A program made the translations under genes and the position numbers. Below, piece by piece: positions 8,187 to 17,387 of a DNA stretch of 64,000 bases. Numbering within the stretch: position 1 is the first letter of the stretch; the number at the start of each line of letters is the position of its first letter. Source of the stretch: Marinilabiliaceae bacterium ANBcel2 (GTDB taxonomy: Bacteria; Bacteroidota; Bacteroidia; Bacteroidales; Marinilabiliaceae); contig JARULA010000002.1 of assembly GCA_029688995.1 (NCBI GenBank), positions 372,001 through 436,000 of the forward strand, given 5' to 3'. The notes beneath the pieces are model-generated. The model saw only the letters and a list, made by a program, of their open reading frames with translations, was not told the origin of the DNA and ran no database searches.

Positions 8187-8961
8187 CTTTTTTAATAATG
8201 TAGGTTTCTTCAAACTTATCGATAATCATCTCCATATCAGGTGTTAGCCGGGCTAACGCTCTTTTAATAAAAGCTTTTGGTATATGTTTAAAATAGGCCT
8301 GTGCTAATGCTCCTGTTATTGAGGCTATTGTATCTGAAGGTCCGCCAATTGTTATTGCTAGTCTGATAGCCTCTTCAAAATCGGATGATTCAAAAAAAGC
8401 AGCCATCGCTGGTGGAACAGGTGTATCGGGCTTATCTTTTCCCTCCAGTAAATCTTGCCAGTCAGAAACTTTTAAGTTTAGTTCATATCCAAAATGGACC
8501 GAGATATAATTTTTTATCTCTTTTTTTGTGGCACCGTTATTTGCCATAAATATTGCAACTGCTGCTGCCTGCGAAGCCTCTATTCTTTGAGATATATTAT
8601 GTGTTATAATTGTTGTTTTTTTAGCTTCGGTAAGAGCCTGATTAATGGATTTTGCCGAAAATCCAATTGGACTTATACGACGGGCTGCTCCATTGCCTTT
8701 ACTGATATAATCTTCTGTGCCACCATTTTTTATCCAGGTTAAAAATTCCTCTTGATAACCGGCATCAGGATAGGCTTTAACCCATTTTATTAAAGAGTCT
8801 TTGTAGTTTATATTATTTAGCAGAGAGTCTGCTGTTGCAATTGTCAGTATAGTATCATCGGTAAACTCTGATCTCTCTTTGAAAAGTTGAAAATCTGGAG
8901 AGGGCTGTCGCTGATTGTTAAAAGCTGAGCCTATTATATCTCCTATTATTGCTCCCTTCAT
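8155..8961 (-). CDS. ADP-ribosylglycohydrolase family protein
   Basis: 268 residues, matching the ADP-ribosylglycohydrolase (DraG/ARH) fold: N-terminal GAIIGDIIGSAFN, metal-binding TDDT (34-37), GNGAARRISPIG (89-100), and the C-terminal metal site GGPSDTIASITGAL (206-219). The family removes ADP-ribose from arginine or other acceptors, or acts on related small molecules, using two magnesium ions. No ADP-ribosyltransferase or nitrogenase gene is adjacent, so the substrate is unknown and the DraG role in nitrogen fixation should not be assumed. It stands alone, convergent with lon, with 143 bases separating it from aroK upstream. Confidence 0.85.
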   Translation of the reverse strand: MKGAIIGDIIGSAFNNQRQPSPDFQLFKERSEFTDDTILTIATADSLLNNINYKDSLIKWVKAYPDAGYQEEFLTWIKNGGTEDYISKGNGAARRISPIGFSAKSINQALTEAKKTTIITHNISQRIEASQAAAVAIFMANNGATKKEIKNYISVHFGYELNLKVSDWQDLLEGKDKPDTPVPPAMAAFFESSDFEEAIRLAITIGGPSDTIASITGALAQAYFKHIPKAFIKRALARLTPDMEMIIDKFEETYIIKKENGAYHYFTK

Positions 8962-9104
8962 TCGGCTTTTGGTTTTATAATTAAGGCAATTTTAGGGTAA
9001 TTGGTATAAGGTGAATATAGCAAAAGCGAATATCTAAAGTTTTATTATAATATCAAACTTTTTTTAACAAAAGTTTATGTTGATAAGGCCATCTGGTCTA
9101 TCTT

Positions 9105-9638
9105 TTATCCAATTAATTTGTTTATTATGTTTAAATAAGCTGCAGTGCTTGTTGTATTTGCATCAATTACAGCATCTGCTTTTTTATAGTGCTTTTCTCG
9201 TGAATTAAGTTTTTGAGCAATAAATTTAACCAGTTTATCATCAGACATATTTGCTATAAGAGGTCTTTTTGCTTTAGCAGGTTTTAATCTGCAGAAAAGA
9301 TCTTTTGGTGAAAGATATAGGTATATTGTTGCTCCGCAGCTCTTCATAAATTCAATATTATTATTGTGGCATGGTGTCCCTCCTCCTGTTGCGATAATAA
9401 CATTTTTATAGGCTGCCGCTTCGTTAAGAGCTTTGGTTTCATACTCTCTAAACTTTTCCTCCCCCTCTTCTTCAAAAATTGCCGGTATCGATTTTTTATG
9501 TTTCGACTCTATAAATTGATCAAGATCGAGAAAATCCCAATTAAGAGCTTCAGCTACATTTTGCCCCGCAGTTGTTTTTCCACTTCCCATAAATCCAATA
9601 AAAAAGATACGATCTGTTTTATCTCTATTATTTTTCAT
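9105..9638 (-). CDS. aroK: Shikimate kinase
   Basis: Phosphorylates shikimate with ATP in aromatic amino acid and chorismate biosynthesis. 177 residues. Walker A GFMGSGKTT (15-23), shikimate-binding DLD (38-40) and Arg64, the GGG loop at 85-87 (ATGGGTPC) and the lid region KAKRPLI are all present. It starts 27 bases after the parC stop on the same strand and is probably the last gene of the parE-parC-aroK transcript; no other aro gene is close. Confidence 0.95.
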   Translation of the reverse strand: MKNNRDKTDRIFFIGFMGSGKTTAGQNVAEALNWDFLDLDQFIESKHKKSIPAIFEEEGEEKFREYETKALNEAAAYKNVIIATGGGTPCHNNNIEFMKSCGATIYLYLSPKDLFCRLKPAKAKRPLIANMSDDKLVKFIAQKLNSREKHYKKADAVIDANTTSTAAYLNIINKLIG

Positions 9639-9665
9639 TGCCTGCTGCTTTTCATTTGGCTCATA

Positions 9666-12257
9666 TTAAAATATTGACATCTGTCCGGGATAATCTTTAT
9701 CATCTTTACCTTTTTCACCTTCATTATGTTCATCTTCACTATTTTCTGTTTCGCTCTTTTGCAAAGGCTCAAGCTCTTTAATTTTAGATACCTGATATGT
9801 TGTCAATCTTTTTCCTTTAGCCTTGTATCCTTTAACATTTATAAATTCAACAACCTCTACAATCGATTTTTCTCTCTCTTTATCCTCTCCGCCAAAGATT
9901 AATTCCAGGCGCGGGTATTCAACTTTTGTCAATTTAACCAGATAGGAGTCGGGGTGAGAACCTGTTATTTTTTGTGGTTTAGATATATTCTCGGCCTGAA
10001 ATCTTTTGATGTAGTAGTACTTTTGTTCTCCATCATAATATACAGCTGACCATACTGTATCTGGATTAAATTTTTGAATATATAATATATTATCTTCGTA
10101 ATGGTTAGCTATATCAAAGTTTGTAAGATAAAAATAACCATCTTTTGTAAAGACAATTATTTTTTCACCATTATGGAACTCTCCTAAATATTGACCTCTG
10201 CCATCCGTATTTAGTCTTAAAACTTCAGGTTCAAACCATATTTTTTTTCCGCCAAGTGTTGATTCGCCTTTTTGTTTCAATGTTATTTTATGGATGGCAT
10301 GTTTTGTAAGTATATTTCCTATAGCTCCTCTTCCTTTCACTGCTATATCTGCCATATCATAATTGAAGACTACATTTCTTATTCTTGGTCTTGGTTTTAA
10401 AGTAACGCGTATTATCTCTGATTCACCATTGGGATTTGCGCTAAAGTATAATATTTCTGAGCCTTCAATCCCTTTTGTTAAATTATACTCTTTATCTCTG
10501 GTTATGCCGGTAACAGCAAATCTTTTTATATAGTTATTACCGCCTCGTCCGTCTCTATAAACTGTATTGTAAATTGTTCTTTTATCATTTCTTTTAAAGA
10601 GACCTACATGGATTATATTTTTACCTATAAAGGCTTTTTCCTGAACCCTTGTTATTATGTAGCGTCCATCTTTATAGAAAATTATGATATCATCTATATC
10701 AGAGCAGTCGAAAAGATACTCATCTTTTTTGAGAGCTGTTCCTATAAATCCGTCTTGATAGTTTATATAGAGTTTCTCATTTTTAACTACCACCTTTGTG
10801 GCTTCTATACTTTCGAAATTTCTTAATTCAGCCCGTCGCGGATAATGTTTTGAATAAAGTTTTTTAATACGTTTAAAATAGTTGATTGTGTACTCAATTA
10901 TATTTTCAAGGTTATATTCAACTTTTTCAAGCTCCTCTTCTATTGTTGCAATGTATTCATCGGCTTTTTTAGAGTCAAATTTTGAGATACGCTTAATTTT
11001 GATTTCGGTTAATCTTATTATATCATCTCTGGTAATCTCTCTTTTGAGATTGCCCGTGTATGGCTCTAATCCGTGCTCAATAGTTTTTATAATTGCCTCA
11101 TATGTTTCGCAATCCTCTATTCGTTGGTAAATTTTATTTTCAATAAAGATTTTTTCCAAAGATGCAAAATGCCAGCTCTCTTCCAGCTCTCCTTGTTTTA
11201 TCTCCAGCTCTTTTTTAAGAAGCTGTACAGTATGAGCGGTGTTTGATTTTAAAATATCAGTTACTCCTATAAAGCATGGCTTATTATCTCTTATGACACA
11301 TGCATTTGGAGAGATAGAGAGCTCACAATCGGTGAAGGCATATAGCGCATCTATAGTTTTGTCAGGAGATGATCCTGCCGGCAAATGAACTTGTATTTCA
11401 ACTTTTTCAGCGGTATTATCATCAATCCTTTTAATTTTAATCTTTCCCTTTTCAACCGCTTTTAAAATAGACTCTATAAGAGAAGTTGTGGTTTTTCCGT
11501 AAGGCAGATCCGATATTATAAGAGTTTTGGTATCAAGTTTTGAGATTTTTGCTCTTATCTTAATCTGTCCGCCTCTCATTCCATCGTTATATCTTGAAAT
11601 ATCGACCATCCCACCTGACGGAAAATCGGGATATAGCTCAAATGGTTTATTATTAAGATGAGCTATAGAGGCATCTATTAGCTCACTTATATTGTGAGGT
11701 AGAATTTTAGAAGCAAGTCCTACAGCAATTCCTTCCACACCCTGTGCCAAAAGCAACGGAAATTTTACAGGAAGTGTTACAGGCTCTTGATTACGGCCAT
11801 CGTATGAGGATTTCCATTCAGTTATTTTCGGGTTGAAAACAACATCGTGGGCAAACTTTGTTAGTCGGGCTTCAATATATCGTGGAGCGGCAGCTCTATC
11901 TCCGGTAAAAATATTTCCCCAGTTTCCCTGTGTATCTACAAGCAGGTTTTTTTGTCCCAACTGTACCAGTGCATCTCCTATTGACGCATCTCCATGTGGG
12001 TGAAACTGCATAGTAAATCCGATGATATTCGCTACTTTATTATAGCGTCCATCATCCATTCTCCTCATTGCATGCAAAATTCTTCTCTGTACCGGCTTTA
12101 ATCCGTCATCTATATGTGGTACAGCTCGCTCAAGGATAACGTATGATGCATAATCTAAGAACCAGGAACGATACATTCCCTGTAGTGGTGTAACTATGGG
12201 TTTATAATTTTTCTCTTCTCTACTTTCTCTATTTTCTTGGGGGTTGTTGCTTTCCAT
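9666..12257 (-). CDS. parC: DNA topoisomerase IV subunit A (GyrA/ParC family)
   Basis: Breaks and rejoins DNA in the type IIA topoisomerase that decatenates chromosomes. 863 residues. The catalytic tyrosine is Tyr127 in the RAAAPRY motif, preceded by the quinolone-pocket region (FHPHGDASIGDALV, 85-98). A central coiled-coil/tower follows, then a C-terminal wrapping domain without a clear GyrA box, which favours ParC over GyrA. The last 50 residues are very acidic and end PGQMSIF. Nine bases separate it from parE, so the two subunits are co-translated from one message. Gyrase itself is not in the window. Confidence 0.92.
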   Translation of the reverse strand: MESNNPQENRESREEKNYKPIVTPLQGMYRSWFLDYASYVILERAVPHIDDGLKPVQRRILHAMRRMDDGRYNKVANIIGFTMQFHPHGDASIGDALVQLGQKNLLVDTQGNWGNIFTGDRAAAPRYIEARLTKFAHDVVFNPKITEWKSSYDGRNQEPVTLPVKFPLLLAQGVEGIAVGLASKILPHNISELIDASIAHLNNKPFELYPDFPSGGMVDISRYNDGMRGGQIKIRAKISKLDTKTLIISDLPYGKTTTSLIESILKAVEKGKIKIKRIDDNTAEKVEIQVHLPAGSSPDKTIDALYAFTDCELSISPNACVIRDNKPCFIGVTDILKSNTAHTVQLLKKELEIKQGELEESWHFASLEKIFIENKIYQRIEDCETYEAIIKTIEHGLEPYTGNLKREITRDDIIRLTEIKIKRISKFDSKKADEYIATIEEELEKVEYNLENIIEYTINYFKRIKKLYSKHYPRRAELRNFESIEATKVVVKNEKLYINYQDGFIGTALKKDEYLFDCSDIDDIIIFYKDGRYIITRVQEKAFIGKNIIHVGLFKRNDKRTIYNTVYRDGRGGNNYIKRFAVTGITRDKEYNLTKGIEGSEILYFSANPNGESEIIRVTLKPRPRIRNVVFNYDMADIAVKGRGAIGNILTKHAIHKITLKQKGESTLGGKKIWFEPEVLRLNTDGRGQYLGEFHNGEKIIVFTKDGYFYLTNFDIANHYEDNILYIQKFNPDTVWSAVYYDGEQKYYYIKRFQAENISKPQKITGSHPDSYLVKLTKVEYPRLELIFGGEDKEREKSIVEVVEFINVKGYKAKGKRLTTYQVSKIKELEPLQKSETENSEDEHNEGEKGKDDKDYPGQMSIF

Positions 12258-12266
12258 TTTTCTTTT

Positions 12267-14102
12267 TTATAACATATCCAGATCTACGATAAGATTATCT
12301 ATTATAAAGTTTTGCCGGTCGGGAGAATTTTTTCCCATATAGAAATCGAGAATTTCGGGGGCTGCATCCTCTTTTTTCATTCTAACTCTATCGAGTCTCA
12401 TATTCTTTCTTATAAAGTGTCCGAACTCATCTGGTGAAATCTCCCCTAATCCTTTAAAACGTGTAATTTCAGCATTTTTGCCAAGTTTTTTTAATGCCAG
12501 CCGCCTCTCATCTTCAGAGTAACAGTATATTGTCTCTTTTTTATTTCTCACCCTGAACAGGGGGGTGAGAAGGATATAGAGATGTCCGTTTTTTATCAAT
12601 TCGGGGAAAAATTGTAAAAAGAAGGTTATTATTAGTAATCTGATATGCATTCCATCTACATCAGCATCGGTTGCAATAATTACCTTATTATATCTTAACT
12701 TTTCCAATCCTTCCTCTATATTTAAGGCTGCCTGCAAAAGATTGAACTCCTCATTTTCATAAACAATTTTTCTGGTTAATCCATATGAGTTAAGGGGCTT
12801 TCCTTTCAAACTAAAAACAGCCTGGCACGATACATCACGAGCTTTGGTTATAGAACCGCTTGCCGAATCACCCTCGGTTATAAATATTGAAGTTTCAAGT
12901 TTACGCTCCGAGTTAGAATTGTAATGGATACGGCAATCCCGTAGTTTTTTGTTATGCAGACTAACTTTTTTAGCTCTCTCTTTTGCCAGTTTTTGAATTC
13001 CCGAAATAGCTTTTCTCTCTTTTTCGGACTGTAATATTTTTTTGTATAAAATGTCAGCTGTATCGGAGTGTCGATGTAGATGATTGTCCAGTTTTTCGGT
13101 TATAAACTCAACCATATAGTTGCGAATTGAGGGACCCTCTGGATACATATTTTTAGAACCGAGTTTTGTTTTTGTTTGTGATTCAAATACAGGCTCTTCA
13201 ATTTTTATGCTAACTGCTGCAACTATTCCCTGGCGAACATCTGCAACATCAAAATTTTTATTGTAAAACTCTCTTATTGTTTTTACTACCGACTCTCTAA
13301 AAGCCTGAAGATGTGTCCCTCCCTGTGTAGTGTGCTGACCATTAACGAATGTGTAATACTCCTCGGCGTACTGACTGGTATGTGTTATAGCTACCTCAAG
13401 ATCATCATCTCTAAGATGAATCATTGGATATATACCCTGTTCAGTCATATTTTCCTCTAATAGATCAAGCAGTCCGTTTTTAGAGCAAAACTCTTTATCA
13501 TTAAACTCAATTGTTAGTCCGGCATTCAAATAAGTGTAATTCTTAAGCAGCTCTTCAATAAATTCATGTTTAAAAGTGAACTCCTCGAAAAGCTCTTTAT
13601 CTGGAAAGAACTCTACTAATGTGCCGTTTTTGCTTTTGCTATCTTCTTGGGTAAACTCTTTTGTTACACTCCCCCTTTCAAATTCAACTCTTTTAGAGCG
13701 TCCATCTCTAAAGGCCTCAACAGCAAATGATTGAGAGAGTGCATTAACAGCTTTTACTCCTACGCCATTTAACCCAACTGATTTTTTGAATACTTTACTA
13801 TCATATTTGGCTCCGGTATTCATTTTGGATACAACATCAATTACTTTACCCAAAGGAATTCCTCTGCCGTAATCTCTTATTTTAACATAACCCTCCTCAC
13901 TTACCTTTACTTCAATTTTTTTGCCATACCCCATCATATACTCATCAATGGAATTATCCATAACCTCTTTAATAAGTACATATATTCCATCATCAGCATA
14001 TGATCCATCACCCAGTTTTCCTATGTACATACCGGGACGGCGACGTATATGTGCTTTCCAGTCGAGAGTTTGAATCGATTCTTCTGAATAGTTTTGAGCC
14101 AT
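12267..14102 (-). CDS. parE: DNA topoisomerase IV subunit B
   Basis: ATPase subunit of topoisomerase IV. 611 residues, in the compact range of ParE. GHKL ATPase site at EVMDNSIDE (Asn50), glycine loop at [14 protein letters not shown] (107-120), TOPRIM motifs EGDSASGS (410-417) and [10 protein letters not shown] (479-488). Starts [10 protein letters not shown]. It lies immediately upstream of parC and behind a 146-base gap that contains its own -7 element, so parE-parC-aroK probably forms a unit distinct from hpt-adk-obgE. Confidence 0.93.
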   Translation of the reverse strand: MAQNYSEESIQTLDWKAHIRRRPGMYIGKLGDGSYADDGIYVLIKEVMDNSIDEYMMGYGKKIEVKVSEEGYVKIRDYGRGIPLGKVIDVVSKMNTGAKYDSKVFKKSVGLNGVGVKAVNALSQSFAVEAFRDGRSKRVEFERGSVTKEFTQEDSKSKNGTLVEFFPDKELFEEFTFKHEFIEELLKNYTYLNAGLTIEFNDKEFCSKNGLLDLLEENMTEQGIYPMIHLRDDDLEVAITHTSQYAEEYYTFVNGQHTTQGGTHLQAFRESVVKTIREFYNKNFDVADVRQGIVAAVSIKIEEPVFESQTKTKLGSKNMYPEGPSIRNYMVEFITEKLDNHLHRHSDTADILYKKILQSEKERKAISGIQKLAKERAKKVSLHNKKLRDCRIHYNSNSERKLETSIFITEGDSASGSITKARDVSCQAVFSLKGKPLNSYGLTRKIVYENEEFNLLQAALNIEEGLEKLRYNKVIIATDADVDGMHIRLLIITFFLQFFPELIKNGHLYILLTPLFRVRNKKETIYCYSEDERRLALKKLGKNAEITRFKGLGEISPDEFGHFIRKNMRLDRVRMKKEDAAPEILDFYMGKNSPDRQNFIIDNLIVDLDML

Positions 14103-14173
14103 AATATGGTAGTTATATTTACTATTAGATTTTGCTGTCTGCTTTCACAAAATGATATTATGCAAAAGTGGCT

Positions 14174-14181
14174 CAAATATA
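14174..14181 (-). promoter_or_regulatory. Bacteroidota -7 element of parE
   Basis: TATATTTG on the minus strand, an exact TAnnTTTG match 71 bases before the parE start, inside the obgE-parE gap. The nearest TTG is only 16 bases further upstream, shorter than ideal. Confidence 0.45.
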
Positions 14182-14248
14182 ATTAAAACAGCGCAGTCAA
14201 AATAGAAATCTTTATCAACAATTCTGTTTTGTGCTGATGTAGTGAGAG

Positions 14249-15250
14249 TTATATACTGTTTTTTTTAAGAGTGTTCCATATTACATCTTTAAGATGTGCA
14301 ATACCCTCTTGGGTTACAGAGGATATAAATAGTGACGGAATATTTTTTGGCAACTCTTTTTTTATCTCAACTTTTAAATCCTCATCAAGAAAGTCAGCTT
14401 TTGATATAGCAAGAATTCTTTCTTTGTCGAGAAGTTCTGCATTAAACTCTTTTAATTCATGTAGAAGAAGATTGTACTCTTTTTTTATATCGTCACTGTC
14501 GGCAGGAACGATAAAAAGGAGGGTTGCATTACGTTCAATATGGCGAAGAAATCTAAGCCCCAGACCCTTTCCTTTGTGAGCATCTTCAACTATTCCCGGT
14601 ATATCTGCCATAACAAAAGATTTATGGTCATGGTATCTCACAATTCCCAGATTTGGGACTAATGTGGTAAACGGGTAATCGGCTATTTCGGGTTTTGCGG
14701 CACTAACTACTGATAAAAGAGTTGATTTTCCTGCATTGGGTAATCCTACCAATCCTACATCGGCCAACACCTTTAGCTCCAGTATAAGAGAGAGTTCTAT
14801 GGAAGGTTCTCCGGGCTGAGAATATCTGGGTGTTTGGTTTGTGGATGATTTAAAATTTGCATTACCCAGTCCGCCCCTTCCTCCTGCAACAACAATCCTC
14901 TCTTCTTTATCTTTAGTTATTTCAAAGAGGGTTTCTCCGGTATCTCCGTTTTTTATAACTGTTCCAAGTGGAACCTCAATTATTTTATCTTCACCTGATG
15001 CTCCCGAAGAGCGCTGTTTACCACCTGATTCACCATGGCCGGCAAAAATGTGGCGTTGAAACTTAAGATGTATTAATGTCCAGAAGTTTCTGTTGCCGCG
15101 AACAATAATATGTCCGCCGCGTCCACCGTCTCCCCCGTCGGGCCCGCCTTTTGGAATAAACTTCTCTCTGCGAAGATGAGTTGAGCCGCGTCCGCCTTTA
15201 CCCGAGCGACAGAATATTTTAACATAATCAACGAAATTGCCAGTAGCCAT
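14249..15250 (-). CDS. obgE: Obg family GTPase
   Basis: Ribosome-associated GTPase needed for large-subunit maturation and linked to stress control. 333 residues: the glycine-rich Obg domain (for example [11 protein letters not shown] at 123-133), then the G domain with G1 GLPNAGKST (169-177), G3 DIPG, and G4 reading SKAD in place of the commoner NKxD. The protein ends soon after the G domain, so the C-terminal OCT extension is missing, which is common outside Gram-positives. It follows adk by 37 bases and hpt before that; this hpt-adk-obgE group links purine nucleotide supply with ribosome assembly. Confidence 0.95.
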   Translation of the reverse strand: MATGNFVDYVKIFCRSGKGGRGSTHLRREKFIPKGGPDGGDGGRGGHIIVRGNRNFWTLIHLKFQRHIFAGHGESGGKQRSSGASGEDKIIEVPLGTVIKNGDTGETLFEITKDKEERIVVAGGRGGLGNANFKSSTNQTPRYSQPGEPSIELSLILELKVLADVGLVGLPNAGKSTLLSVVSAAKPEIADYPFTTLVPNLGIVRYHDHKSFVMADIPGIVEDAHKGKGLGLRFLRHIERNATLLFIVPADSDDIKKEYNLLLHELKEFNAELLDKERILAISKADFLDEDLKVEIKKELPKNIPSLFISSVTQEGIAHLKDVIWNTLKKNSI

Positions 15251-15287
15251 GATGCTTTATATATCAGGTGTAACTATTTAAATATCT

Positions 15288-15863
15288 TTAGTTTTGGCAC
15301 TTATCTATAGCCTCACTTATACGAGAAAATATATCATCAATTGATCCTACCCCTTTAATACCTCTGTAACATCCTTCATTTTTATAGAAATCTATTACCG
15401 GCGAAGTTTGCGACTCATATACCGAAATTCTCTTTTTTATTGTTTCAAGATTATCATCCGATCTTCCTGATGTTTCTCCTCTTTTTAATAATCTATCTAT
15501 TAACTCTTGATTCTCCACTTCCAGATTGAGCATTATATCTATTTTTTCGTTATGTTTTTTCAGCATCTCTTTTAATGCTGCAGCCTGATCTGTAGTACGT
15601 GGAAATCCATCAAAGATAACCCCTTTTGAGTTGTTAAGGGTGTTTAGTTTTTTTTCAAGCATCTCAATTATGATATTATCCGGCACCAGTTCGCCGTTGT
15701 TGATAAATTGAGAAGCTTTTTTACCTAAATCGGTTTCAGCTTTTATTTCAGCTCTTAATATATCTCCTGTTGAGATGTGATCAAAGTTGTATTTTTCGAT
15801 AAGTTTTTCACTTTGTGTCCCTTTGCCCGATCCCGGCGGGCCAAAAATTATAACATTTACCAT
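15288..15863 (-). CDS. adk: Adenylate kinase
   Basis: Interconverts ATP, ADP and AMP. 191 residues. P-loop GPPGSGKGT (8-16), AMP-binding STGDILRAE, GFPRT motif (FDGFPRTTDQ) and RGETSGRSDDN, a short lid without zinc cysteines, so this is the short form. Located 20 bases downstream of hpt and 37 bases upstream of obgE on the same strand, consistent with one operon. Confidence 0.96.
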   Translation of the reverse strand: MVNVIIFGPPGSGKGTQSEKLIEKYNFDHISTGDILRAEIKAETDLGKKASQFINNGELVPDNIIIEMLEKKLNTLNNSKGVIFDGFPRTTDQAAALKEMLKKHNEKIDIMLNLEVENQELIDRLLKRGETSGRSDDNLETIKKRISVYESQTSPVIDFYKNEGCYRGIKGVGSIDDIFSRISEAIDKCQN

Positions 15864-15883
15864 TTTAATTTATATTTAAATAT

Positions 15884-16420
15884 TTAGTTCTCTATTTTAT
15901 ATATGTGGGGAAGGTTCCTTCCATATCCGTTATAATCTAAACCATATCCTACAATAAAATCATTAGGGATTTCCAGTCCAACAAAATCGGGTCTTTTTCC
16001 CGACTTAAGAGCATTTGGTTTAAATAGAAGGGTCGCTACATATATTTCACCGGCTCCCATATCTTTTAGCTTTTGTCTGCTGCTCTCTATAGTATGGCCT
16101 GTATCTACTATATCTTCCAAAATTATTATGGTTCGCTCTTTTATCTCTTCATTAAAACCAATTAACTCTTTTACTTTTTCTGTAGAGTTAATCCCTGCAT
16201 ATGAAGCTAATTTTACAAAACTTATGTTGCAGGGAAAACTTAAGAGTCTGATTAAATCAGCAGAGAATATAAAAGCTCCGTTTAATACAGAGATAAAGAG
16301 AGGGTTTTTGTCACTAAACTCTCTGTTTATTTTATTTGCCATATCTGATACTGCATCAGAGATCTCTTTTGAGGAGATCATTTTAACAAACTCTTTGTTT
16401 TCGATTTTAACTCTTTTCAT
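15884..16420 (-). CDS. hpt: Hypoxanthine phosphoribosyltransferase
   Basis: Salvages hypoxanthine (and probably guanine) with PRPP to form IMP or GMP. 178 residues. The PRPP-binding loop EDIVDTGHT sits at 102-110 after four hydrophobic residues, and the LNGAFIFSADL segment (47-57) is the other family hallmark. First gene of the hpt-adk-obgE run, with a TACTTTTG -7 element just upstream. Confidence 0.94.
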   Translation of the reverse strand: MKRVKIENKEFVKMISSKEISDAVSDMANKINREFSDKNPLFISVLNGAFIFSADLIRLLSFPCNISFVKLASYAGINSTEKVKELIGFNEEIKERTIIILEDIVDTGHTIESSRQKLKDMGAGEIYVATLLFKPNALKSGKRPDFVGLEIPNDFIVGYGLDYNGYGRNLPHIYKIEN

Positions 16421-16437
16421 AATTGTAAGATAAAGTA

Positions 16438-16445
16438 CAAAAGTA
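16438..16445 (-). promoter_or_regulatory. Bacteroidota -7 element of hpt
   Basis: TACTTTTG on the minus strand, exact TAnnTTTG match, ending 17 bases before the hpt ATG. No convincing TTG -33 is seen. Confidence 0.5.
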
Positions 16446-16527
16446 AAAAAAAATGGGTGTTGACACTTTTTTATTTGTAATGTATCTTGTGTTTAATTTT
16501 TTTTGATAAACCCTTAACCCTTAACTA

Positions 16528-17385
16528 ATGAATTTTGTTTGCTTGTCAGCAGCTTACAACAGGTGTGCTTTTTTTATTCTCTTTTTTCTTCCTTTGCACA
16601 CTCTCTTTTGTGAGAACCGATTTTTTTTTACTCCTTCTGATATTTTAACAGGGAAAAATGGAGCAATATCCGATGAGGTATGGGGATTACATTTGAATCC
16701 TGCAGGGGATAGCTTTGTTCAATCCTCTATTGTTGGTGCAGGTCATTATCTCGATTTTTTTGTTGAAGATTACACCTCTAACACTATGTTTTTTAAAACT
16801 CCGCTTAATCCTGGAGTTGTTTCTTTTGGGTTAACTCAGAGTGGAGTTAATGCATTTAAAAGTGAACAGCTCTCGCTCTCTTTCTCGCGTCGTCTATCGC
16901 AGGGTTTTCGCGGAGGTGTAAGGTTTAATTATTCACGTCGTCAACAGATGGGTGTAACTATAAGCTCTCTTATTACTCTTGATGCCGGGTTTCAGGTCAA
17001 TCCGGGAGATTTGGCATGCGTGGGGTTTTATATTATTAATTCGGCACGTAGCAGCTGGGATTATGATATGGGTGAGAGTGATTCAGGACCATTTATTATG
17101 GGTGGATCTATTAGATATGAACTACCCGGAGAAGTTTTTTTAGAGAGTGGTGTCAGTTCTACCGAAGAGTCTCCTTTCTCTTTCTCTTTTTCGGTAGAGG
17201 CCTCTCTTTATAATAGTTTAAAAGTAAATGCCGGCATTTCTCACAATCCTTTATTGTATGGTGTTGGCACCTCCTTTTTGTGGCGGGGTCTTCTCTTTGA
17301 TAATGCAATAAGTTATCATACTGTTTTAGGGTTCTCATCCTCTTTTGGTGTTGTTTGCTATATCTCAGATTTTGATCTCTTTTAA
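16528..17385 (+). CDS. Secreted outer-membrane beta-barrel-like protein
   Basis: 285 residues with a hydrophobic N-terminal signal (AFFILFFLPLHTLF), then DILTGKNGAISDEVWGLHLNPAG. The early LNPAG motif and following alternating strands (RLSQGFRGGVRFNYSRRQ, ISYHTVLGFSSSFGVVCYI) resemble the PorV/PorQ-type outer-membrane barrels of Bacteroidota, which also carry a NPAxL-like motif near the start. It could be such a barrel or an unrelated one. The next gene starts 2 bases after its stop, so the two are almost certainly co-expressed and may work together. Exact function unknown. Confidence 0.6.
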   Translation: MNFVCLSAAYNRCAFFILFFLPLHTLFCENRFFFTPSDILTGKNGAISDEVWGLHLNPAGDSFVQSSIVGAGHYLDFFVEDYTSNTMFFKTPLNPGVVSFGLTQSGVNAFKSEQLSLSFSRRLSQGFRGGVRFNYSRRQQMGVTISSLITLDAGFQVNPGDLACVGFYIINSARSSWDYDMGESDSGPFIMGGSIRYELPGEVFLESGVSSTEESPFSFSFSVEASLYNSLKVNAGISHNPLLYGVGTSFLWRGLLFDNAISYHTVLGFSSSFGVVCYISDFDLF

Positions 17386-17387
17386 TT

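Noticed and set aside
9666-14102. gyrA-gyrB as the identity of the topoisomerase pair.
   Set aside because: The compact B subunit, lack of a clear GyrA box and adjacency of both subunits favour topoisomerase IV; gyrase remains possible but less likely.
16508-16522. CCCTTAACCCTTAAC, a short direct repeat before the barrel gene.
   Set aside because: Only two 7-base copies and no other sign of an operator or mobile element.
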